Shown here one piece after another: positions 1 to 8,471 of a stretch of DNA of 64,000 nt. Below the pieces are notes generated by a model. It was not told the origin of the DNA. It saw nothing but the letters and a program-made list of their open reading frames with translations, and ran no database searches. The DNA is from Nitrococcus mobilis Nb-231. GTDB taxonomy: Bacteria > Pseudomonadota > Gammaproteobacteria > Nitrococcales > Nitrococcaceae. The DNA lies in contig NZ_CH672427.1 of assembly GCF_000153205.1 (NCBI RefSeq), positions 995,671 to 1,059,670 of the forward strand. Reading direction: 5' to 3'. The position numbers and the translations under genes are program-made. Numbering within the stretch: the stretch's first letter is position 1; the number at the start of each line of letters is the position of its first letter.

Positions 1-757
1 ATTGGCAATGCCCGCAGTGGCCAATAGCGCATTTCATGTTGCGCTCCATCGACAAATGGATGGCAGCGTCGTCGACACCCGCCTTCTGTAACGCCGCGAC
101 GGCGAAGCGCATCATTACTTCCGGGCCGCACACGAAGGCGACCGTATCCGCAGGGTCGAACGACGCCGATGGGACAAGGTTAGTGACGACACCCACGCAG
201 CCGACCCAGTCGCTGCCGGCGTAGTCCACCGTAACCCAGGCCTCCAGATCCAAGCGGCGCCGCCAGCGCTCCAGCTCGCGACGGAACAGGATGTCGCCAG
301 GGCTTCGTGTCCCATAGAGCAACGCCACGCGCCCATAACGGGCGCGCCGGCTCAGAATGTAATACAGCGCAGGGCGCAAAGGTGCGAGCCCCAGCCCGCC
401 GGCGATCAGCACGACATCGGCGCCGGCCGCCGCCTCCACCGGCCAGCCCTGGCCGAACGGCCCGCGCAAGCCAACGGTAGCTGCCGGGCTGAGCGCCGCC
501 AGCGCCCGCGATACCGGCCCCACAGCCCGCACGGTGTGCACCTGCCGGTGGGGATCGGCCGAATCCCCGCTCAGACTGATCGGAATCTCGCCTACGCCAA
601 ATACGTAGAGCATGTTGAACTGGCCGGGAGCGAACGGGCGTCCCGCTGCGTCCCCGGGCTCCAGCTCCAAGGTCCATGTATCCGCCACCTCCCGGCGTCG
701 AGTCAGCACCCGCACCGGGACCGGCTGCATGGGATCGGACTGCATCGGCAGGCACAT
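1..757 (-). CDS. hydG: Sulfhydrogenase gamma subunit, FAD/NAD(P)-binding (partial)
   Basis: Flavin and NAD(P)H-binding subunit of a group 3b-type NiFe sulfhydrogenase; in that family it moves electrons between NAD(P)H and the Fe-S subunit. About 252 residues are visible and the C terminus lies beyond the left edge. The N-terminal part is a ferredoxin-reductase-like FAD domain with [17 protein letters not shown] and [11 protein letters not shown] Rossmann NAD(P) domain follows with [16 protein letters not shown] and [11 protein letters not shown]. The beginning of the terminal 2Fe-2S cysteine cluster, CAIGHCGHC, is reached just before the edge. The ATG start lies 4 bp after the stop of the preceding cyclic-nucleotide-binding gene, so the genes are probably co-transcribed. 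In related operons the delta and catalytic alpha subunits follow, which here would be outside the window. Identity of the class is fairly sure; the catalytic subunit itself is not seen. Confidence 0.85.
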   Translation of the reverse strand, partial: MCLPMQSDPMQPVPVRVLTRRREVADTWTLELEPGDAAGRPFAPGQFNMLYVFGVGEIPISLSGDSADPHRQVHTVRAVGPVSRALAALSPAATVGLRGPFGQGWPVEAAAGADVVLIAGGLGLAPLRPALYYILSRRARYGRVALLYGTRSPGDILFRRELERWRRRLDLEAWVTVDYAGSDWVGCVGVVTNLVPSASFDPADTVAFVCGPEVMMRFAVAALQKAGVDDAAIHLSMERNMKCAIGHCGHCQ

Positions 758-761
758 AGAA

Positions 762-1223
762 TTACCCCGGAGCGCCGTAGACATCGAGAATCTGCATGCG
801 GGTGGCCTGCAGACGCCCGACCAGTATCGGCATCAACCGCTTGATGACCTCATAGCCCAGATCATGGTCCGACTCGCACTTATTGCGCAGACAGCCGGCA
901 TCCATGACAATGGCGCGGGTCAACTCTATGGCACGAGCATCGTAGGCCCAGCGATAGGGCGGCACCAGCCAGGAAATACCGACCAGCTCATCGTCCCCCA
1001 GTGTCTGAAACCGCACGGCGGAACGACCGGGAACGGCAATTTCGAGCGCGACACGGCCGTGGCGAATGAGATAAAGCGTGTCGGCCAAACCGCCCTCATG
1101 TAAGAGATACTCGCCGCTGTCGAAGCGCACATTGCGCGCACAGGTGCAGACCAAATCGCAGAAAGCCTCGTCCAGCCCCTGGAAAAACGGATGCTCCCGG
1201 ACAATCTGTTCGATCCCTTTCAC
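762..1223 (-). CDS. Stand-alone cyclic nucleotide-binding domain protein of the hydrogenase operon
   Basis: A 153-residue protein consisting of one cNMP-binding beta-roll of the Crp/Fnr type ([20 protein letters not shown], then [14 protein letters not shown] and [12 protein letters not shown]). It ends after the long C-helix and has no helix-turn-helix, so it cannot bind DNA as Crp does. The phosphate-binding cassette is not the canonical one, so cyclic nucleotide binding is uncertain. It starts inside the last codons of the upstream Fe-S subunit gene (ATGA-type 4-bp overlap) and is followed after 4 bp by the gamma subunit, so it sits between two structural hydrogenase genes. This arrangement recurs in bacterial group 3b hydrogenase operons (from memory). 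A regulatory or assembly role is inferred; no function is shown by the sequence. Confidence 0.8.
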   Translation of the reverse strand: MKGIEQIVREHPFFQGLDEAFCDLVCTCARNVRFDSGEYLLHEGGLADTLYLIRHGRVALEIAVPGRSAVRFQTLGDDELVGISWLVPPYRWAYDARAIELTRAIVMDAGCLRNKCESDHDLGYEVIKRLMPILVGRLQATRMQILDVYGAPG

Positions 1224-2356
1224 GAGTCGTCTCCGTCACACTCGCCCTCGTGAATCGCCCGGACCTCCTCGGTGATATCGATTCCGACCGGGCACCAGCT
1301 GATGCAGCGGCCACAGCCCACACAACCCGAGGTTCCGAACTGATCGACCCAGGTAGACAGCTTATGGGTCATCCACTGGCGATAACGCGCTCGGGTGGAA
1401 CTTCTCACGCTGCCACCATGGATATAAGAGAAGTCCATCGTAAAGCAGGAATCCCAGCGCCGGGTGCGGGCGGCCGTAGCACCGCTGAGGTCCGTCTCGT
1501 CTTCCACGCTCGTGCAGAAACAGGTCGGACACACCATGGTGCAGTTGCCGCAGGTGAGACAACGCTCGGCCACATTGTCCCAGCGCGAGTGTTCCAGGTT
1601 GCGCCGCAAAAGAGCGGGGACGTCGGTAGCCGGCATCTCGCGCCCCATGCTCTGCGCGGTGCGCTCTATGATGGCCCGTGCCGCCTCGATGTCGGACGGC
1701 GGCGCCGGCCGATGAGGCAACTCGGTGAGCACCTGTGCGCCGACGTCCGTCCCGCACTCGACGAGGAAACGGTGCGCGCCGTCGTGAACGATCTCGGTGA
1801 GGGCCAGGTCGAAGCCCGAGCCCACCCGTGGCCCGGTCCCCATGGACGCGCAAAAACAGGTTCCCCCGGCCACGGCGCAGTTCACGGCCACGACAAAGAT
1901 ACCCTCACGACGTGACCGATAGTGTGGATCCACATAGGGGCCGCCGAGGAAGACTTTGTCTTGGATGGCGATGGCATTGAGCTCGCACGCCCGGACACCA
2001 ATGAATGCATCGCGTGGCGGCTCGTCATCTTCATCGATAATCCGCATGTCATCGCCGCTGCGTTCTGCCCGCCAGAGCCGCAACTGGGGCGGATGCAGAT
2101 AGCGCTTCCAGGAATGCGGCCCAACCGCATAGCCAAAAAACGCCGCATCGTCGCGACGCCGAAGCCGGTAGTACCCACCGTCTTGTTCGTCGGTCCAGCC
2201 CACCGGGAAATCGTCGATGCCGTCGATTGCATCATAGCCGATCGCGCCATTGCGAACGGTTGGGCCAATCACCCGGTAACCGCGGGCGGTAAGCACCTCG
2301 ATAAGCCGCCGCACTCCATCGGGGGTTATGAGGGCCAAATCGCTGGTCGTGTTCAT
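1220..2356 (-). CDS. hydB: Sulfhydrogenase beta subunit, 4Fe-4S dicluster protein
   Basis: A 378-residue iron-sulfur subunit of a soluble group 3b-type hydrogenase. In the family it passes electrons between the flavin subunit and the NiFe subunits. Two 4Fe-4S motifs stand in the C-terminal third: CLTCGNCTMVCPTC (with a following FC) and CVGCGRCISWCPVGID. A further cysteine cluster (CAVAGGTCFCASMG) sits mid-protein, and FIGVRACELNAI precedes it, as is typical of HydB. The N-terminal 150 residues are the family's own fold. It is the first gene of the leftward operon and is preceded by an FNR-type site about 95 bp upstream of its ATG. Its stop overlaps the next gene by 4 bp. No key cysteine appears missing. 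Confidence 0.88.
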   Translation of the reverse strand: MNTTSDLALITPDGVRRLIEVLTARGYRVIGPTVRNGAIGYDAIDGIDDFPVGWTDEQDGGYYRLRRRDDAAFFGYAVGPHSWKRYLHPPQLRLWRAERSGDDMRIIDEDDEPPRDAFIGVRACELNAIAIQDKVFLGGPYVDPHYRSRREGIFVVAVNCAVAGGTCFCASMGTGPRVGSGFDLALTEIVHDGAHRFLVECGTDVGAQVLTELPHRPAPPSDIEAARAIIERTAQSMGREMPATDVPALLRRNLEHSRWDNVAERCLTCGNCTMVCPTCFCTSVEDETDLSGATAARTRRWDSCFTMDFSYIHGGSVRSSTRARYRQWMTHKLSTWVDQFGTSGCVGCGRCISWCPVGIDITEEVRAIHEGECDGDDS

Positions 2357-2418
2357 TCGCTGCCCTTTATGATCAATCGATGTGACGCAGTGTAGCTATG
2401 GGACACCCTACTCAGTAG

Positions 2419-2424
2419 CTTAGA
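2419..2424 (-). promoter_or_regulatory. Candidate -10 element of the hydrogenase operon promoter
   Basis: Read leftward the hexamer is TCTAAG, matching TATAAT at four of six positions. Its centre is about 31 bp from the centre of the FNR-type palindrome, the spacing expected of a class II FNR-activated promoter. No good -35 hexamer is present, which also fits activator dependence. Position and spacing are seen; function is inferred. Confidence 0.4.
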
Positions 2425-2445
2425 GTGCAATGGACCGAGTACAAG

Positions 2446-2459
2446 TTGATCCCGATCAA
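2446..2459. promoter_or_regulatory. FNR/Anr-type binding site upstream of hydB
   Basis: The 14-mer TTGATCCCGATCAA is a perfect match to the FNR consensus TTGATNNNNATCAA. It lies 90-103 bp upstream of the hydB ATG, in the 315-bp gap between two divergent genes. A plausible -10 stands at class II distance on the hydB side. This suggests that the sulfhydrogenase operon is switched on under low oxygen by an FNR/Anr-family regulator, which is not encoded in this window. Confidence 0.7.
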
Positions 2460-2671
2460 TAGCTGTAGCCGTGCCGTAATGAGGCGCGCTCAGAAGCATC
2501 AGGTACCGCCGCACTCCTGCGAGAGCCTGCCGGTAGAAATTCTTCGCGTGGGCTGTGTGGTTCTCGTGGCGGTCGCGTCCACGGCATCGGGCTGCCGCCA
2601 GGGCTGTCCAGGGAAATCCACCGCTGAGACGAGGTTCGCGCTGAAACGCGCGAGGAAGGGGTAGCACGGAT

Positions 2672-3691
2672 ATGCCATCAGCCGCCTTGGAAGCGCAGCG
2701 TGATCACCAACGTCGGATGGTCGACTCACTGCAGCGCACCCTGAGCCAGGGGAGTTCAGCTCCTGTCGAAGTCATGGAAACGCATCTGTCCTGGCTTCTC
2801 CTGTCGGCGGATCAGGTGATCAAGCTCAAAAAGGCGCTGCATTACAGCTACCTCGACTACTCCACCGTCGAGGCGCGGTATAGGCAGTGCCAGACCGAAG
2901 TCAGGCTGAACCGCCGCCTGGCTCCCGACGTATATTTGGCCGTGAGTAGCGTGATGCAGGATGAGCGTGGCGCGCTGACGCTGCATGGTCCTGGTACCGC
3001 AGTGGAGTATGTTGTGCGAATGCGCCGCTTGGCGGAAACGCAAAATTTCGACTGGCACCTGCAGCAGCGCAAGTTGACTCCCAAGGCTATCGATTCACTG
3101 GCCACCACCCTTGCCCGGTTCCATGAGCAACTGCCCGGCCTGGCGCTGGACCCGACGTTCTATGTCGAAGGTCTGCGCCGAAGAATCAGTGAAGACACCA
3201 ACATCCTAGCCGAGCGCGGCTACGGCCTTGACCGCCATCTGGTAAAGCAAATTGCCGCGGCTCTCCATAGCATCGCGCACGATTTAGAGCACACGTTGCA
3301 GGAGCGCGTCGGTGCCGGCCAGATTGTCGAGGGTCACGGTGATCTCCGCCCCGAGCATATCTACTTTACCCCGGAGCCGGTGGCCATCGACTGTCTGGAG
3401 TTCAACCACAGCCTGCGAACGCTGGATGCCGTCGACGAAGTCAGCTTGCTTGCCATGGAGTGCGACCGCTGCGGGGCGAACTGGGTGCGGGAACGGCTAC
3501 TGCGTCGCTACGTCGAAGCCATCCAGGATAAGCCATCGGAGGAGTTGTGCTGCTTTTTCATGGCCTGCCGCGCCATGCTCTGGGCGAAGCTCGCCGTCTG
3601 GCACCTGGCTCGAAACCCTGAACACGACCGGGACAAGTGGATTAACCGGGCGAACGAGTACCTGGCGCTGGCCCGCAAGTATGTACTGTAG
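2672..3691 (+). CDS. Phosphotransferase-fold protein of the COG2187 type
   Basis: A 339-residue protein with an aminoglycoside-phosphotransferase-like kinase fold. The catalytic loop is HGDLRPEHIYF and the second metal motif is IDCLEFN. The N-terminal part (THLSWLLLSADQVIKLKKAL and the YSTVEARYRQCQTEVRLNRRLAPDVYL stretch, here named by its ends) matches the conserved start of COG2187 proteins. Many relatives carry a C-terminal P-loop kinase half; here the protein ends after the phosphotransferase domain, so that half is absent and does not follow as a separate gene. The substrate is unknown and antibiotic resistance is not implied. A GGAAGGGGT stretch 9-17 bp before the ATG could serve as ribosome binding site. 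It is divergent to the hydrogenase operon. Confidence 0.75.
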   Translation: MPSAALEAQRDHQRRMVDSLQRTLSQGSSAPVEVMETHLSWLLLSADQVIKLKKALHYSYLDYSTVEARYRQCQTEVRLNRRLAPDVYLAVSSVMQDERGALTLHGPGTAVEYVVRMRRLAETQNFDWHLQQRKLTPKAIDSLATTLARFHEQLPGLALDPTFYVEGLRRRISEDTNILAERGYGLDRHLVKQIAAALHSIAHDLEHTLQERVGAGQIVEGHGDLRPEHIYFTPEPVAIDCLEFNHSLRTLDAVDEVSLLAMECDRCGANWVRERLLRRYVEAIQDKPSEELCCFFMACRAMLWAKLAVWHLARNPEHDRDKWINRANEYLALARKYVL

Positions 3692-3822
3692 GGAAATCCA
3701 ACGCAGACAAGCGGGACGACGAGCAATTGCCATGGCAAAGACCGCGCGCAGTGCCGCTCCGACGCACCCAGGCAAATCTCATGCGATTTTTGCGCAACAC
3801 CATCATTCCTCTTATTTTTTCT

Positions 3823-3851
3823 TTGAAAAAGCTCCGGCTGAACGATATGTA
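3823..3851 (+). promoter_or_regulatory. Candidate sigma70 promoter for the signalling cluster
   Basis: TTGAAA and TATGTA are separated by 17 bp in an AT-rich stretch upstream of the histidine kinase gene. The hexamers match sigma70 consensus at five and four positions. A transcription start near 3858 would give a leader of roughly 110 bases to the ATG start of the kinase. Confidence 0.4.
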
Positions 3852-3968
3852 ACAGTTAAGACTTAATGTTAACTTCATCACATACTAACAGCTGCCAATT
3901 TCGCAATAATTAATTTGGGGAAACAAACCAAATGCAGGGGTGCAGGGTTGTCTTCTAGACAAGACGAT

Positions 3969-5516
3969 ATGGCTCAGCAGCACGGGAGTCAGCCTCCTCG
4001 AATAGGTTCCACCGTTGAAGGGCACCTAACTGAGGCAATTCTTTCGGCATCCGTGGAAATACTCTGGGTCTTCGATCGGGAGAGCCGTTACCGCTATGTG
4101 AGTCCTTATGCAGCCAGCCTGTTGCAACTCGACCCAGCCGCCATGATCGGACGCTCATGGCGCGAACTGGGATTCCCCGCCGAGTTCATGGTGCCCTTCG
4201 AGGAGAACCTCCGCTGCGTCTTCCGAGAGAACAAAACGCTAAGGGGGGAGACGCCATTCCTGATCCGAGACGAGCGCCGCCATTTCGAGTACGTACTGAC
4301 CCCATTGGAAACAACCGATGCTGGGATGGAGCTGGTGATCGCCAACGCCTGGGATGTCACCGACCGCGAACGCATGGGGGAGTCCTTACACCGAAGCGAG
4401 CGGCTCTTTCGCAGCCTATTGAAAGCCGCACCGAGCGCCATCCTACTCATCGATGCCGCAGGCACGATCACGCTCGCCAATGAGCAGGCGGAAGTGGTTT
4501 TCGGGTTTCCCCACGACGAGCTCATCGGCATGCGCATTGAAACGCTGATGCCCGAGCGATTCCGCTCTCGGCATGTAGGCTACCGGGAGACCTACCAAAC
4601 AAACCCTGTGACACGCCCTATGGGGGCGGGGCGTGAGCTCTATGCAAGACACAAAAACGGTGCGGAGTTCCCCGTCGACATCAGTCTCAGTCCTTTGGAA
4701 ACCGACGCTGGGCTGCTCACGATCAGCATCGCCCGCGACATTACCGATCGTATTGCAACCACCAACACGATACGCAAGCTCAACCGCACTCTTGAACACA
4801 AAGTAACGCAGCTTTCCGTCATAAACCAGGAACTGGAAGCTTTCTGCTACTCGGTTTCGCATGATCTGCGCGCGCCCCTGCGCGGCCTGGACGGCTTCAG
4901 CCAGGCCTTGCTCGAGGACTACGCCGAAACGCTGGATGAAACGGGCCAGGATTACCTCCGGCGCATCCGCGCAGCGAGCCAGCGCATGGCACAGCTGATC
5001 GATGACCTGCTGCGGTTATCGCGAATCACTCGCGCAGAAATAACCCTCGACACCGTGGACCTGACGGGCATCGCCAACGAAATTATAGCCGAGCGCCGAG
5101 CACAGGCGCCGCATCGCCAAGTGATGACCCATATTGCGCCCCGTCTGAGCGTCGAAGGTGACCGGCGGCTATTGCGCGTGGCCCTGGAGAATCTTCTGGA
5201 TAATGCCTGGAAATTCACGGCGGGGAAGCCTCAGGCAGAGATCGAGTTGGGAATTGACGCCGCCGACCGAGCCACTCCGACCTACTACGTTCGGGACAAC
5301 GGGGCCGGTTTCGATATGGCTTATGCGGAACGTCTTTTCGGGCCTTTTCAACGGCTGCACTCGCCACAGGAGTTCGAGGGCCACGGCATCGGCTTAGCCA
5401 CCGTCCAGCGTATCATTCAGCGTCATGGCGGCTGCATCTGGGCCAATGCCGAGCCTCAGCGAGGGGCGATTTTTTGTTTCACACTGGCCGATCCGGATTT
5501 TCACGGCAAACGATAA
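3969..5516 (+). CDS. Soluble PAS-PAS sensor histidine kinase
   Basis: A 515-residue kinase without any membrane segment, so it probably senses a cytoplasmic signal. The order is PAS domain (about residues 20-135), second PAS domain (about 145-265, ending in DITDR), a short coiled linker, HisKA-type dimerisation domain with the phospho-accepting histidine in SVSHDLRAPLRGLDGF, and an HATPase_c domain with LENLLDNAWKF (N box), RDNGAGFD (G1) and GHGIGLATVQRI (G2). This C-terminal half resembles bacteriophytochrome-type and Rcp1-partner kinases. The chosen ATG gives MAQQHG; an in-frame TTG at 3915 would add 18 residues and cannot be excluded, since neither has a strong Shine-Dalgarno sequence. It is followed after 19 bp by a single-domain receiver gene, likely its partner. 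Confidence 0.85.
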   Translation: MAQQHGSQPPRIGSTVEGHLTEAILSASVEILWVFDRESRYRYVSPYAASLLQLDPAAMIGRSWRELGFPAEFMVPFEENLRCVFRENKTLRGETPFLIRDERRHFEYVLTPLETTDAGMELVIANAWDVTDRERMGESLHRSERLFRSLLKAAPSAILLIDAAGTITLANEQAEVVFGFPHDELIGMRIETLMPERFRSRHVGYRETYQTNPVTRPMGAGRELYARHKNGAEFPVDISLSPLETDAGLLTISIARDITDRIATTNTIRKLNRTLEHKVTQLSVINQELEAFCYSVSHDLRAPLRGLDGFSQALLEDYAETLDETGQDYLRRIRAASQRMAQLIDDLLRLSRITRAEITLDTVDLTGIANEIIAERRAQAPHRQVMTHIAPRLSVEGDRRLLRVALENLLDNAWKFTAGKPQAEIELGIDAADRATPTYYVRDNGAGFDMAYAERLFGPFQRLHSPQEFEGHGIGLATVQRIIQRHGGCIWANAEPQRGAIFCFTLADPDFHGKR

Positions 5517-5535
5517 GCACGCTAAGGAGAGCCGC

Positions 5536-5982
5536 TTGATACAAAACGCTACCCTCCTGCTGGTTGAGGATAATGCCGACGATGTGGCGCTTATGTTACG
5601 GGCGCTGCGCAAACACAATGTAGCCAACCAAATTCTGGTAGCCCGGGATGGTGTGGAAGCGCTTGATCTGCTGTTCCCGGCTGAGGCGAAGAATAATGCA
5701 GCGCCACAGAATTTGCCCCATCTCGTGTTGCTGGACTTGAAGCTGCCGAAGGTCGATGGGCTGGAAGTGTTGCGCCAGATTCGTTCCCACCCCACGACGC
5801 GCTCGATTCCTGTCGTCATTCTGACCACTTCTGATGAGGAGAAGGATTTGCTCGCCGGCTACGATTACGGCGCCAACAGTTATGTTCGCAAGCCGGTGGA
5901 CTTCATCGAGTTTACCGAAGCCGTACGACAGCTAGGTATCTACTGGTTCATGCTCAACCGCCTGCCACCGCGGGGAGAGTAA
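5536..5982 (+). CDS. Single-domain response regulator (Rcp1/CheY-like)
   Basis: A 148-residue receiver domain with no output domain. The acidic pocket is VEDNADDVALML, the phospho-acceptor aspartate is in HLVLLDLKLPKVDGLE, and the conserved threonine and lysine are in VVILTTSDEEKD and YVRKPVDFIEF. The start is taken as TTG because AAGGAG lies 6 bp before it and translation from there begins directly with the receiver fold; the frame is open further upstream inside the kinase gene, but no better start is seen there. It lies between a PAS histidine kinase and a receiver-GGDEF-EAL protein, so it probably receives phosphate from that kinase. It may shuttle phosphate or act by protein contact. Confidence 0.85.
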   Translation: MIQNATLLLVEDNADDVALMLRALRKHNVANQILVARDGVEALDLLFPAEAKNNAAPQNLPHLVLLDLKLPKVDGLEVLRQIRSHPTTRSIPVVILTTSDEEKDLLAGYDYGANSYVRKPVDFIEFTEAVRQLGIYWFMLNRLPPRGE

Positions 5983-5988
5983 CGATCG

Positions 5989-8445
5989 ATGAACACGCCG
6001 TTGCGGGTGCTAATCATCGAGGACTCGGAAGACGACGCGCTGTTAGTCGCACGGGCGCTTCGAGCAGGCGGCTACGATCCGATCTTACACCGAATCGAAA
6101 ATGCCTCGCGCATGGAAGAGGCCTTGCAGCATCCCTGGGATGTGATCATTTCCGACTACACTATGCCCTCCTTCAGCACACCGCAGGCCTTGCGATTGCT
6201 CCAGCGCAAGGGAGTCGACATCCCCTTTATCATGGTCTCCGGGACCGTGGGCGAAGACCGTGCCGTGCAGGTCATGAAGGCCGGTGCCCATGACTACATC
6301 ATGAAGGAGCAACTCAGCCGTTTGGTCCCAGCCGTGCGCCGTGAGCTGCGGGAGGCCAAGCTGCGGCGCGAACGTGTGCGCGCCCAAAAGCAATTGCAGA
6401 AGCTCTCGCGCGCGATCGAGCAGACTGCGGAGTGCGTGTTCATCACCAATCCCGACGGGATCATCGAATACGTCAACCCTGCATTCGAGCGTTTAACGGG
6501 TTTCACATCGGAAGAAGCCATGCGCAATTCTCCACGAATACTGCGCTCTGGACAGCACTCCGCGTCATTTTATCGTGATATGTGGCGAACGCTGAAAGAC
6601 GGCGGTGTCTTCCGGGGCATGGTGATCAATCGCCGTAAAAACGGGGCGCTTTTCTATGAGGAGAAGGTGATCACCCCGATAAAAGATAGCAACGGCGTCA
6701 TTACCCATTTCGTCTCCACCGGTCAGAACATTAGCGATCGGATGGAGGCCGAGACGATTCGCAAGCGGCTGACTGCAACGCTGGAGGCGACGACCGATTT
6801 CGTGGCCATTGCCGATCTCCAGGGGCATCTTCTCTACGCTAACGCGGCGCGCCGGAGCGTATTAGGCTTGGCACCGGAGGATAAAGTCGGCATCTGCACC
6901 CTATCCGATGGGCATACCGAATGGGCGTCTGCCAAACTGATGAGTAAGGCGATTCCCACAGCAATGCAGGAAGACACCTGGAGTGGCGAACTCGCTCTGA
7001 TCGATCGGGACGGGCTGGAAATTCCCGTCTCCGAGGTCATCATTGCCCATCGCGGTCCAGACGGTGAGGTACAGTTTTTTTCAGCCATCGCACGAAACAT
7101 CAGTGAACGCAAACGCTTGGAGGAGGAGCTTGCCTATCGGGCTAGCCATGATGCGCTGACCTGCCTTCCCAATCGCTCGCTGTTATTGGACCGCATGCAG
7201 CAGGCCCTCGCTTATGCCCGCCGCTACAATCATCGTGTCGGTGTGCTGTTCGTCGATTTGGATCGCTTCAAGCGAATCAACGACACCCTTGGCCATCACG
7301 CAGGCGATACCATCCTCCGCACCGTAGCCGAGCGCATCTGCCAGGGCGTACGGCGTAGCGACACGGTGAGTCGACATGGCGGTGATGAGTTCGTGGTCAT
7401 CGCCGCCCAAGTTTTCGACAGCAACGACCTGGCCTCCATCGTGAGCAAAATCCGCAAGACGGTGAGCGAACCCATCAAGGTAAAAAATCGCCAGGTCGTG
7501 CTGACATGCAGCATCGGTATCGCTCTATATCCTTTCGATGGAGAGGACACGGATACGCTGCTGAAGAATGCGGATACGGCCATGTATCAGGCCAAAGAAA
7601 ACGGGCGCAATGACTTTCAATACTACACCAAAGAAATGAATGCCCAGTCCCACGAGATGCTGAATCTCGAGGAAGAATTGCGGCGGGCGGTGAAAGCAGG
7701 TGAGTTCGTGCTCCACTATCAACCGCAGGTCGATCTGCAAACCGGGGCGCTTTCCCGGCTAGAGGCACTGATCCGCTGGCAACATCCCGAGCGTGGGATG
7801 CTAGCTCCTGGAACCTTCATCCCCGTGCTGGAAGAAACCGGCTTGATCGAGCCGGTAGGCGAGTGGGTGGTTCGGGAGGCTGTTAGGCAGTGCGCGGTCT
7901 GGAAGGAGATGGAACTCCCTCCTGTTACGGTAGCCGTAAACCTATCGGTCAGACAGTTTGCCAATCTCAATATTGCCGAAGCCATCGAGCGCATCGTCAC
8001 AGAAGCGGGGATTCCCCCGGCATGCCTGGAGCTGGAAATCACTGAGAGTGTGCTGATGGCGGATGCATTCGACGGCGCAGAAGCTTTGCGGGCACTCTCG
8101 CAGCGCGGCCTGAGAGTGGCGGTGGATGATTTCGGTACGGGCTATTGCGCGCTGCACTATCTGCGCCGGTTGCCAGTGAACACACTCAAGGTGGATCACA
8201 GTTTTGTCTCGGACTTGGAAGGGGACCCGACCACAGCCGCGATTGTTTCCGCCATTATCACGCTCGGTCATGATCTCGGGTGCAAGGTGGTGGCCGAGGG
8301 GGTGGAGACACTCGCCCAATGTAACCACTTGCACCGACTCGGCTGCGATCTCGCCCAGGGCTATCTCTATTACCGCCCGTGCCCGCCTGAGGAAATAGAA
8401 CCCCTGCTACAAGGCGGGAATCATGGACACTACAAAGTACAGTAA
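5989..8445 (+). CDS. Receiver-PAS-PAS-GGDEF-EAL cyclic di-GMP protein
   Basis: An 818-residue cytoplasmic protein acting on cyclic di-GMP. An N-terminal receiver domain (about 1-125) has the phospho-acceptor D56 in DVIISDYTMPSF. Two PAS domains follow (about 135-255 and 260-370). The GGDEF domain (about 380-545) has an intact HGGDEFVV signature and FVDLDRFKRIND. The EAL domain (about 565-810) has RLEALIRWQHP, ELEITESVLM, VDDFGTGYCALHYL and VVAEGVET, so all main catalytic residues are present and both synthesis and hydrolysis are possible. It starts 6 bp after the preceding receiver gene and is probably the output of the same signalling pathway. Which activity dominates cannot be read from the sequence. 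Confidence 0.9.
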   Translation: MNTPLRVLIIEDSEDDALLVARALRAGGYDPILHRIENASRMEEALQHPWDVIISDYTMPSFSTPQALRLLQRKGVDIPFIMVSGTVGEDRAVQVMKAGAHDYIMKEQLSRLVPAVRRELREAKLRRERVRAQKQLQKLSRAIEQTAECVFITNPDGIIEYVNPAFERLTGFTSEEAMRNSPRILRSGQHSASFYRDMWRTLKDGGVFRGMVINRRKNGALFYEEKVITPIKDSNGVITHFVSTGQNISDRMEAETIRKRLTATLEATTDFVAIADLQGHLLYANAARRSVLGLAPEDKVGICTLSDGHTEWASAKLMSKAIPTAMQEDTWSGELALIDRDGLEIPVSEVIIAHRGPDGEVQFFSAIARNISERKRLEEELAYRASHDALTCLPNRSLLLDRMQQALAYARRYNHRVGVLFVDLDRFKRINDTLGHHAGDTILRTVAERICQGVRRSDTVSRHGGDEFVVIAAQVFDSNDLASIVSKIRKTVSEPIKVKNRQVVLTCSIGIALYPFDGEDTDTLLKNADTAMYQAKENGRNDFQYYTKEMNAQSHEMLNLEEELRRAVKAGEFVLHYQPQVDLQTGALSRLEALIRWQHPERGMLAPGTFIPVLEETGLIEPVGEWVVREAVRQCAVWKEMELPPVTVAVNLSVRQFANLNIAEAIERIVTEAGIPPACLELEITESVLMADAFDGAEALRALSQRGLRVAVDDFGTGYCALHYLRRLPVNTLKVDHSFVSDLEGDPTTAAIVSAIITLGHDLGCKVVAEGVETLAQCNHLHRLGCDLAQGYLYYRPCPPEEIEPLLQGGNHGHYKVQ

Positions 8446-8471
8446 AGTTGTGAGATCCCGTGTTGATACAC

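Noticed and set aside
2672-3691. Aminoglycoside resistance gene
   Set aside because: Only the phosphotransferase fold is shared; the sequence follows the COG2187 pattern, not known APH enzymes.
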